DNA from: Candidatus Doudnabacteria bacterium
GTDB lineage: Bacteria > Patescibacteriota > Doudnabacteria > UBA920 > O2-02-FULL-48-8
NCBI GenBank assembly: GCA_016198045.1
Contig: JACQJI010000022.1
Location: forward strand, 1-18,894
Direction of reading: 5' to 3'
Length of the DNA stretch: 18,894 nucleotides
Positions 10,773-17,420 of the stretch are shown one piece after another (the first letter of the stretch is position 1; each line of letters starts with the position of its first letter). Position numbers and translations under genes: made by a program. The notes under the pieces are model-generated. The model did no database searches and was not told the DNA's origin. It worked only from the letters and a program-made list of their open reading frames with translations.

Positions 10773-11636
10773 TCACTCCTCTAATTTCTTAATCTTATCC
10801 AAAAAGCCGTTTAACTCTTCGGAAGAATAAAACTCAATCGTGATCCGGCCCGTTTCGCCGTTCTTCTGGACTTTTACTTTGGTTCCCAGTTTGCCCCGCA
10901 GTTCGGATTCCAGCGCTGCTGTTTCCGGATTTTGGGGAGTTCGGGGCGCGCGCTGGACTTTGGGCCGATCCATTATCTCCCTGGCCCGCTCTTCGGCCTG
11001 GCGCACAGTTAAACTTTCTTTCACAATCGACTCAAAAAAAGCCAGCTGTTTCTCCATCCCAGGCAAAGTCATGATCGCCCTGCCGTGGCCTTCGGAAATC
11101 GTTCCTTCTGCCACAGCTCGCTGGATGCGCAACGGCAGGTGCAGCAGCCGAAGCGTATTGGTCACAGTCGTTCGGTGCTTGCCCATTTTTTTGGATATTT
11201 CTTCCTGGGTCATGTGGTACTCGTCAATCAGCTGCTGATAGGCCGTAGCCTCTTCAATCGGATCCAAATTATGCCGCTGAATGTTTTCGATCAGCGCCAT
11301 CTCCAGCTTGTGGCGCTCTTCCACGGCGTCGCGGACAATCACTGGAACTTTTGGCAACCCGGCCAGTTTGGCCGCGCGCAATCTTCGCTCTCCCACAATC
11401 AACTGGTAAGTCCCGTCTCCCTCTGGAATCACGACTAGCGGCTGCAATATTCCGTGTTCGCGGATCGAAGCTGCCAGCTCGCTTAGGGATTCCGGGGCAA
11501 AAGTTTTTCTCGGCTGCCAGGGGTTGGGCTTGATCAGGTCAACCGAAAGTTCGGTAAAATTCAAAACCGGCAAGTTCGGCGGAGGAGCGACGAATTTCAC
11601 CTCCTGATTTTGTGTTTCTTGGGTGGAGATATCCAT
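10773..11636 (-). CDS. parB: Chromosome-partitioning protein ParB
   Basis: 287 aa from ATG 11636; a TTG at 11657 is the alternative start but lies inside the upstream gene. The N-terminal ParB/Spo0J nuclease-like domain shows IKPNPWQPRKTF, ASIREHGILQPLVV and the CTP-binding block IVGERRLRAAKLAG, then ALIENIQRHNLDPIEEATAY. A helix-turn-helix follows (MTQEEISKKMGKHRTTVTNTLRLLHLP), and the end is a basic/acidic dimerisation tail. It binds parS and loads or segregates chromosomes with ParA and SMC. No parA lies beside it here; a homing endonuclease gene occupies the upstream position. No clear parS was found in the window by eye. Family is secure. Confidence 0.95.
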   Translation of the reverse strand: MDISTQETQNQEVKFVAPPPNLPVLNFTELSVDLIKPNPWQPRKTFAPESLSELAASIREHGILQPLVVIPEGDGTYQLIVGERRLRAAKLAGLPKVPVIVRDAVEERHKLEMALIENIQRHNLDPIEEATAYQQLIDEYHMTQEEISKKMGKHRTTVTNTLRLLHLPLRIQRAVAEGTISEGHGRAIMTLPGMEKQLAFFESIVKESLTVRQAEERAREIMDRPKVQRAPRTPQNPETAALESELRGKLGTKVKVQKNGETGRITIEFYSSEELNGFLDKIKKLEE

Positions 11637-11637
11637 A

Positions 11638-12237
11638 TCAATTTTTTTTGATTTCAAGCAAATCTATAAATTCTCGAACGCGCTTTGACACTCTGACATG
11701 GTAAGAGGGTTTACGGTTAAAATTGTGTTCCGAGTCATAACTACCTTTAAGTTTGTAAATGTGGGGTTGGAAACCCAAAGATTTAATCAACTCAGAAACA
11801 TCTTTAGCCAAACCAGGAATGATTGTTTTAAAAATAACCATTTCGTAACCACGATCTATGTAGATAGAACCATCAGTTTCAATTAAGCCTTTCAAACAAG
11901 CCATTTTATATATTTTTTTTGCTTTTATCCATCCTGGTATGCTTACTTTCTGCTTGTACTTTGATCCACCATCCGCCCTCCAGCCCAAGAGTTTTTCCCA
12001 CTTATTTGAATAGCAGCTAACGTCAGTGCAATTTCTTTTACGCTTAACCAATGAAACCTTGTTTTCTGGCAGTGCTACCTTGATGGATTTTTTTATTCTG
12101 TCAATTAACTTCGGATACTTATTATCACAAGTGATTCTCAACCGCACCGCACGGCCGTTAGGATTCGAAAGGTTGCCATCACCAAGCGCAACTCCAGCAA
12201 CGTATGCAAAATTTTGCTTGTATTTTATATTATACAT
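11638..12237 (-). CDS. LAGLIDADG homing endonuclease, free-standing
   Basis: 199 aa from ATG 12237. Two LAGLIDADG-like helices are visible: AYVAGVALGDGNL at about 10-22 and MACLKGLIETDGSIYIDRG at about 120-138, each ending in an acidic catalytic position (D, D), so it is a single-chain two-motif enzyme that would cut a long DNA site. It is not inside an intron or intein: the tRNA upstream and parB downstream both look complete. It starts 3 nt after the CCA of tRNA-Leu and stops 1 nt before the parB ATG. There is no SD, so translation probably depends on tRNA 3' processing. It is AT-richer than its neighbours, in line with transfer. Confidence 0.88.
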   Translation of the reverse strand: MYNIKYKQNFAYVAGVALGDGNLSNPNGRAVRLRITCDNKYPKLIDRIKKSIKVALPENKVSLVKRKRNCTDVSCYSNKWEKLLGWRADGGSKYKQKVSIPGWIKAKKIYKMACLKGLIETDGSIYIDRGYEMVIFKTIIPGLAKDVSELIKSLGFQPHIYKLKGSYDSEHNFNRKPSYHVRVSKRVREFIDLLEIKKN

Positions 12238-12240
12238 ATT

Positions 12241-12327
12241 TGGTGCCCGGGGAGGGAATCGAACCCACACGGAGTTGCCTCCAATGGTTTTTGAGACCAT
12301 CCTGTCTACCAGTTCCAGCACCCGGGC
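12241..12327 (-). tRNA. tRNA-Leu(CAA)
   Basis: 87 nt including CCA. Acceptor GCCCGGG/CCCGGGC, anticodon stem ATGGT/ACCAT with loop CTCAAAA (anticodon CAA), long variable arm (GGAG-GCAA-CTCC), T loop TTCGATT, discriminator A. One T-T mismatch in the T stem. No intron. It is followed at once by the homing endonuclease gene. Confidence 0.95.
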
Positions 12328-12339
12328 GTGCATAGTATT

Positions 12340-12816
12340 CTAACTCAAAAAGCGATTTTTGAAAAGAGTGCGGATTCCAAAGACTGTTAAACCTGCTATA
12401 ACCGCACCGGCTAATACGTCCAAAGGATAGTGCACCCCCACAAACACACGGGCGGTTGCGCCCAAAACCGCCAGAATCATAAACGGCCAAAAATATCTTG
12501 TTCCCCAAAACGCAAAAGCTAAAGCGAAATAAATGGTCGCATGCCCAGAAGGAAAAGACATGCCTGTTTCTAGTTCAAACGGCCGCGGTCGATCAACTAT
12601 TCGTTTAAGAATTTCCACAATTACTGCCCGACCAAATCCAGCTGAAACTAAACCTAGGTAAACTTGCCGGCGCAATGGCTTATAAAACCAAAGCAAAATG
12701 ACCCATAATGCAAACACAAACAAAAAATAGTCTCCGCCAAAAAATTTGCCAATCAGATCAAGCCATGGCCATCTACCGGCTAGCCCGTTGATTGCCGAAA
12801 AAAATGAGTAGTCCAT
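12340..12816 (-). CDS. PAP2-family membrane phosphatase
   Basis: 158 aa with about five membrane segments. The three PAP2 phosphatase motifs are present: KRIVDRPRPF, MSFPSGHATIYF (catalytic His in PSGH) and ARVFVGVHYPLDVLAG. It hydrolyses a lipid-linked phosphate or pyrophosphate at the membrane, quite possibly undecaprenyl pyrophosphate (BcrC-like), but PAP2 sequences do not fix the substrate. It starts 3 nt after the glyA stop and ends 12 nt before tRNA-Leu. All motifs intact. Confidence 0.9.
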   Translation of the reverse strand: MDYSFFSAINGLAGRWPWLDLIGKFFGGDYFLFVFALWVILLWFYKPLRRQVYLGLVSAGFGRAVIVEILKRIVDRPRPFELETGMSFPSGHATIYFALAFAFWGTRYFWPFMILAVLGATARVFVGVHYPLDVLAGAVIAGLTVFGIRTLFKNRFLS

Positions 12817-12819
12817 AAA

Positions 12820-14055
12820 TTATAAGCCAGGTGCTGGAAATTTCTTGCAAAACCGCCTGACTTCTTCTTTCACTTTCGAGGCAATCGAAGGGTCAGCGAT
12901 CACCGCGGCAATCCAGGAAGCAATTTTGCCCATTTCTTTCTGCTTCATACCGCGGGAAGTGACAGCCGCCGTTCCCAAGCGAAGGCCAGAAGGATCCATA
13001 GGAGTCCGCCGATCAAACGGGATCATATTTTTATTAAGCACAATCCCGGCTTTATCCAAAAGTTTGGCCGCCTCTCCGCCAGACATATTTTTGTTAGTCA
13101 AATCCATCAGGATCAAATGGTTGTCCGTGCCGCCGGAAACCAATTTAAATCCAAAACCAATCAGCGCTTCGGCCAAGGCCTTGCAGTTTTTGACAATTTG
13201 TTCGGCATATTTGGCAAAGGCCTTGGTTTTGGCTTCTTTCATGGTGACCGCGATCGCCGCTATGGCATTTAAGTGGGGACCGCCCTGCATGCCGGGAAAC
13301 ACGGCTTTGTTGATCGCAGTGGCAAATTTGTCTTTGCAGAGGATGATCCCGGCTCTGGGGCCGCGCAGGGTTTTGTGCGTGGTAGATGTCACCACATCAA
13401 AAAACGGAATGGGAGAAGGGTGCACTCCGCCCACGATCAAGCCGGCAATGTGAGAAATATCAGCTAGGGTAATCGCGTTGACTTTCTCGGCGATTTCTTT
13501 GAATTTCTTAAATTCAATTTCTCTGGGGTAAGCGGTAGCGCCGCAAACTATCATTTTGGGCTTGACCCGGTCGGCCAGCTTCAGTATCTCCATGTAATCC
13601 AGCCGGCCGGTTAATTCCTTCACTCCGTAATGGATAAAGTTATAAGTTCTTCCCGTGAAGTTGACTTTTGAACCGTGGGTCAAATGGCCGCCGTGAGCCA
13701 AGTCCATGGCCAGAACTGTATCGCCGGGTTCTAGCAATGCGAAATAGACTTCCAAGTTCATGGGACTGCCGGAGTATGGCTGGACGTTGACGTGCCAATC
13801 GATGGGAAGCTCAAAAGCTTCTCTGGTTCTTTCGATTGCCAGATTCTCCACTTCGTCCACCACGGCATTGCCTTCGTAATACCGTTTTCCCGGATAGCCT
13901 TCCGCGTATTTAACGTTGAGCACGGACCCCAAGGCTTCCAGCACTTCGCTAGAGGAGTAATTTTCCGAAGGAATCAACTCCAAAACTTCGGCCAGACGCT
14001 TGCGCTCTTTTTGGATTAAATTGTAAACTTGCGGATCTTTTTGCTTCAAGCCCAT
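12820..14055 (-). CDS. glyA: Serine hydroxymethyltransferase
   Basis: 411 aa, the normal length. Motifs: LIPSENYSSSEVLEALGS, KYAEGYPGKRYYEGN, QPYSGSPMN, DLAHGGHLTHG, and VVTSTTHKTLRGPRAG with the PLP-binding Lys at 228. It interconverts serine and glycine while charging tetrahydrofolate with a one-carbon unit, in the cytoplasm. It lies 4 nt after the MFS gene and 3 nt before the PAP2 gene, in a run of same-strand housekeeping genes. Start chosen at MGLKQKDPQVYNLI, which matches the usual N-terminus. Confidence 0.97.
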   Translation of the reverse strand: MGLKQKDPQVYNLIQKERKRLAEVLELIPSENYSSSEVLEALGSVLNVKYAEGYPGKRYYEGNAVVDEVENLAIERTREAFELPIDWHVNVQPYSGSPMNLEVYFALLEPGDTVLAMDLAHGGHLTHGSKVNFTGRTYNFIHYGVKELTGRLDYMEILKLADRVKPKMIVCGATAYPREIEFKKFKEIAEKVNAITLADISHIAGLIVGGVHPSPIPFFDVVTSTTHKTLRGPRAGIILCKDKFATAINKAVFPGMQGGPHLNAIAAIAVTMKEAKTKAFAKYAEQIVKNCKALAEALIGFGFKLVSGGTDNHLILMDLTNKNMSGGEAAKLLDKAGIVLNKNMIPFDRRTPMDPSGLRLGTAAVTSRGMKQKEMGKIASWIAAVIADPSIASKVKEEVRRFCKKFPAPGL

Positions 14056-14059
14056 ATAA

Positions 14060-15220
14060 TTATTTCCTCAGTAGTCCATAAAGCATTGTCAATAAACCAG
14101 TTAAGATAAAGACATAAAAAATGCTGCCACCCATACTAAGGATAGCAATTCCTAGCAGCGCTGTAAAAATTTTGCCGATAGAGAGGCTAAATTCATAGAA
14201 CACCGCGTACGCAATAGCATGCTCTGGGCCTTTTCCGGCTGCCAAACCGTAGGTTAAAGAGACCATCGGAACATTGACCGTACCTTTGCCAACCTTGCCC
14301 AAAACGTCAAAAGCCAAAACCGTAGGAATACTTTGGGCCAGGAAACGGAAAACCCAAGTCAGCCCGTAAAACAGGGCGGTAAGCTTAAGTAAATTATAAT
14401 GCTTTGCCTTATCAACCAGTTTGCCCAAATACAGCATGATAAACAAGGCCAAAATAGAAGCAGAGGTCAGGATCGCGCCCACACTAAAAATTTCTGGAAC
14501 CATAATAAAGATAAAAATCGGCCAAAGTGACATCAGCATCAAATCCTCGGCATATCCGAAGTAGCCGAAAAAATTTCTGGTTCTTTGCAGGAAAATGCTC
14601 AAAAGGTTTTTAAAATAAAAAGTATGGTTAGCGTAAATATCGGCAGAGCGGAACAAAGGATACACCGCAATCAGGAGCAAAACGGCGGCAGACGCAAACA
14701 GGGCGCCGAAGCCAAATTTGTAAGAAATCAGCCCTCCGACAAACGGTCCAAAAATGTACGCGACCTCGGTTAACGAAAACAGCACTCCAACTTCGCGGCC
14801 GCGCTGTTTGTTGGGCGCAGAAAGCGACATTTCCGCGTTAAACGCCGGCCAGTAAAAGGATTTCTGCAGAGCAAACATTATCGCCGCCACAAAAAATAAA
14901 TTGGGATAGTCCTTGATGAAATACAAACAAGCCCAATAGCCAACCAGCATGATGCTGGAGGCCAGTATCGAGTGCTTGTAGCCGAAGCGGCTGGCGAATT
15001 TGGCGCCAAACGAAACCAAAACAGCATAACCGACATATACCGCCACATAAAACCACAGAATTTGGACTAAGGAATAATTTAAAAGGTATAAATAAATCGG
15101 CTCGAAGACATAAGCCAAAGAAAAAGCAATCCCATTTAGCACGACATGCCAATAGATTTCTTTGACTTCTCGGTTGATTTTGTAGGAGAAGTAATGAGGA
15201 TGTGGAAGAGGAAATGACAT
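14060..15220 (-). CDS. MFS transporter
   Basis: 386 aa, strongly hydrophobic, about 11-12 membrane segments. A GAKFASRFGYKHSIL stretch after the second segment resembles the MFS loop motif, and PNKQRGREVGVLFSLTEVAYIFGPFVGGLIS follows in the fourth-fifth segment region. It is an integral inner-membrane transporter; the substrate cannot be told from sequence or neighbours. Its ATG abuts the stop codon of the 2H/Sua5 gene. Confidence 0.85.
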   Translation of the reverse strand: MSFPLPHPHYFSYKINREVKEIYWHVVLNGIAFSLAYVFEPIYLYLLNYSLVQILWFYVAVYVGYAVLVSFGAKFASRFGYKHSILASSIMLVGYWACLYFIKDYPNLFFVAAIMFALQKSFYWPAFNAEMSLSAPNKQRGREVGVLFSLTEVAYIFGPFVGGLISYKFGFGALFASAAVLLLIAVYPLFRSADIYANHTFYFKNLLSIFLQRTRNFFGYFGYAEDLMLMSLWPIFIFIMVPEIFSVGAILTSASILALFIMLYLGKLVDKAKHYNLLKLTALFYGLTWVFRFLAQSIPTVLAFDVLGKVGKGTVNVPMVSLTYGLAAGKGPEHAIAYAVFYEFSLSIGKIFTALLGIAILSMGGSIFYVFILTGLLTMLYGLLRK

Positions 15221-16516
15221 TTATTTTAAGGCTTTGAGTATTTGTTTCCTAGAAATCGGTCCTGCTCTTAGTATTTTAACATCTTTAATCAAGGATATGA
15301 CTGTGGATGGCTGTTGTTTGGGCAATTTGCCGCCGTCCAAAAATGTTATATCCGTGCTTAACCTAAGCTTAGTAAATTGCTGTTTAACCTCTTCAACTGA
15401 ATAAGTATCGCTCTTTCCAGAAATATTTGCTGATGTGGTCGTAATGGGCTTGCCAAAGCTTTCTACCAAAGCCTGAGCTATTTTGTGTGCGGGATATCTA
15501 ATGCCTAAGTTTTTGGTTCCTGCCGAAAGCATTTGCCACGACTTCCATTTCGCTTTGAGCGGCAGAACAAGCGTTAGCGGACCCGGCCAGAATTCTTTTA
15601 TTAATTTCTTGGCTTGAGGATTTATTCTCACAATCCGATCCAGCCATTTCCTCCCATACACTGGAGTATGGGAGGATTTACCCAAGGGAGCTATGACATG
15701 AATCGGTTTTTTGAAATTCCGGCCTTTGAGCTGATAAAGTTTTTTGACGGCGTCAACATTAGTCGCATCCACGGCCAAGCCATAAGAAGTATCCGTAGGA
15801 TAAACCACAATGCCGCCGGCTTTGAGAATTTTGACCGCTTCCTGCAAATCCCTGATACTTTTAGGTGTTGATGTAGCGCGCCGATTTACCTGCCCGCCAA
15901 ACTTCGCTTGCGAAGGCAGGCGGGTCGGCTCGAGCTTAAACTTCTTAATTATCCTCGTGACCTGAGAATAATTATCAACTTCAGTAACAGCAATATTATC
16001 GGCCACAAAACTCGAAATGGGTATTTTGGTCTGCGACAAAATTTTTTTCAAGTTTTTTTTATCTTTCATTTTCCCTAAAGTAATATGCGGCCGAAAAAAC
16101 TTTAGGATATGTCTATGACCATATTTGTTTACCAGTTTTTTTCGTATTCCAGTTAACCCTTTGTAATTGCGCCAGCTTCGTTGTCTCAGTGAAGCCAAGC
16201 TTTCTACCACTTGCTCATGTAATCGATAAATCTGGCTGTTATTTTTTAGATCCAAAACAAAAACACCATCCTCACTATTGATTCTCCGAGATAAAAGCTT
16301 AAAAGGACTTGTGCTTTGAGCTATCACTTGAACTTTTTGATAAATTTGATCCAGGTTCTCTTTTTTCACCGATACGTGGTAGAGAGTTATGTGAGGAAAT
16401 AACTTTTTATTGTCAACGCTAAATACTAAAGGAGCGTCTTTTTCTAGAGCCTTATTCTGTTTCCCAATCTTTTCGCTTAAACTTTTGGACGGCAAAATTA
16501 CAATATCCAAACGCAT
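15221..16516 (-). CDS. 2H phosphoesterase fused to Sua5/YrdC
   Basis: 431 aa. Residues 1-195 form a 2'-5' RNA ligase-like 2H phosphoesterase domain with both signature repeats, HITLYH at 42 and HITLGK at 144. Residues about 222-431 form a Sua5/YrdC domain (GGIVVYPTDTSYGLAVDATN, PGPLTLVLPL, ITTTSANISGKS, STVISLI), which makes threonylcarbamoyl-AMP for t6A in ANN-reading tRNAs. The linker (RLPSQAKFGGQ, 199-209) is encoded by a palindromic repeat, and a second palindrome is inserted in the Sua5 domain near residue 285. A weak SD (AGGAGAA) precedes ATG 16516. A truncated Sua5 copy lies just upstream. The domain calls are secure; the role of the fusion (RNA end chemistry plus tRNA modification) is inference. 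Confidence 0.88.
   Translation of the reverse strand: MRLDIVILPSKSLSEKIGKQNKALEKDAPLVFSVDNKKLFPHITLYHVSVKKENLDQIYQKVQVIAQSTSPFKLLSRRINSEDGVFVLDLKNNSQIYRLHEQVVESLASLRQRSWRNYKGLTGIRKKLVNKYGHRHILKFFRPHITLGKMKDKKNLKKILSQTKIPISSFVADNIAVTEVDNYSQVTRIIKKFKLEPTRLPSQAKFGGQVNRRATSTPKSIRDLQEAVKILKAGGIVVYPTDTSYGLAVDATNVDAVKKLYQLKGRNFKKPIHVIAPLGKSSHTPVYGRKWLDRIVRINPQAKKLIKEFWPGPLTLVLPLKAKWKSWQMLSAGTKNLGIRYPAHKIAQALVESFGKPITTTSANISGKSDTYSVEEVKQQFTKLRLSTDITFLDGGKLPKQQPSTVISLIKDVKILRAGPISRKQILKALK
15649..15676. repeat. Perfect hairpin repeat inside the Sua5 domain
   Basis: TCCTCCCATAC and GTATGGGAGGA, 11-bp perfect arms around 6 nt, are read in frame as KSSHTPVYGRK. The parallel place in the truncated upstream copy lacks it, so this is an insertion of about 15 codons. 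Confidence 0.75.
15889..15924. repeat. Palindromic repeat forming the 2H/Sua5 linker
   Basis: CCTGCCCGCC and GGCAGGCGGG flank an inner CTTCGC/GCGAAG stem. It is translated in frame as the linker between the two domains. The sequence type resembles dispersed palindromes I recall from CPR genomes. Confidence 0.7.
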
Positions 16517-16527
16517 AAACTATTCTC

Positions 16528-16851
16528 CTATTCGCGCGAATTAGAGAACAAAATTTTTAATGATTTGCGGCTGCTTTTTAGAGGAAGAACCAAGGTCAGG
16601 GGACCGGGAAGAAATTTTCTAAAAAGCTTTTCCGCCTGACGATTAAATTGAACAGATTTTTTGGCTTGGGCTAAAGACGAAACAGTAATGTGAATGGGAG
16701 AATTCCGAAAATCTCTTTGCTTCACTTTATACAATTTTTTGACTGCTTCCACATTCAAAGCATCCACGGCCAAGCCATAAGAAGTATCCGTAGGATAAAC
16801 CACAATGCCGCCGCGCTTGAGGACTTTTACTGCTTGTAAAATTTTGTCCAT
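16528..16851 (-). pseudogene. Truncated Sua5/YrdC copy
   Basis: 107 codons matching only the first half of a Sua5/YrdC domain (GGIVVYPTDTSYGLAVDALN, KQRDFRNSPIHI, FLPGPLTLVLPL), then stopping at SNSRE; the substrate-binding SANxSG half is missing. It parallels the Sua5 domain of the downstream fusion gene and shares a perfect 54-bp block with it (16760-16813 and 15765-15818). It is most likely the remnant of a tandem duplication, though a short expressed product cannot be excluded. Located between the membrane protein gene and the fusion gene. Confidence 0.8.
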
Positions 16852-16877
16852 AACTTATCACAATTCCGAACTTGATT

Positions 16878-17420
16878 TTATTTTTTTCTCAAAACTATTT
16901 CCCCTATCAAAGCTGTTGCCAAAATCATTATGGCTATGCCGCCAATATACAGCCACGGGCTGGCGGGCCATGGGATGTAGTGCTGCCAGTTGGCATGGAG
17001 ATACCCGATGGTCAACGCGCCCCACCACCCAAGTTGGGAGACGAAACTTGCCAAACCAATGCGGAATTTATAAATCACGGGTACCATGTTGGATTGTTCA
17101 AACTTGCCAAAAGCTTTCTTGAGCACATGCAGATAAATCCCATTAAGCCCCAGCAGCAACACAAAAAACAATTTGATCCACATTAGGTTATCTATGAATC
17201 CTTTGCTCGTGAGCATAACCGTACCGGACAAAACCAAACCGAACCACCCGATCCAGATGAGTTTTTGGGTGACATCCGCCACCCGGTTGACCGCGGCTAA
17301 ATCCCGCCTTTTCAAAATCCAAAGCAAACCGAAGGTGTCAACCACGATTACTGAGCCAAATCCTATCACGAGGGAAACTATATGCAAGAAAAGAAAGATG
17401 TAAAAAATTAGCGCGCTCAT
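16878..17420 (-). CDS. Small integral membrane protein of unknown function
   Basis: 180 aa with about five membrane segments: 3-26 (begins MSALIFYIFLFLHIVSLVIGF), 50-70, 78-98, 120-138 and 155-175. A His in the first segment (LHIVSL) and another at about 98 (YLHVLKK) could be metal or haem ligands, but this is weak. I do not recognise the family with confidence; DUF2269-like or CopD-like proteins have a similar layout. Its ATG overlaps the leuS stop by 4 nt, so it is translationally coupled to leuS. Confidence 0.8.
   Translation of the reverse strand: MSALIFYIFLFLHIVSLVIGFGSVIVVDTFGLLWILKRRDLAAVNRVADVTQKLIWIGWFGLVLSGTVMLTSKGFIDNLMWIKLFFVLLLGLNGIYLHVLKKAFGKFEQSNMVPVIYKFRIGLASFVSQLGWWGALTIGYLHANWQHYIPWPASPWLYIGGIAIMILATALIGEIVLRKK

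Noticed and set aside
11638..12327. Intron in tRNA-Leu or intein in parB
   Set aside because: The tRNA folds completely without interruption and parB is full length without splice-block residues, so the LAGLIDADG gene is free-standing.
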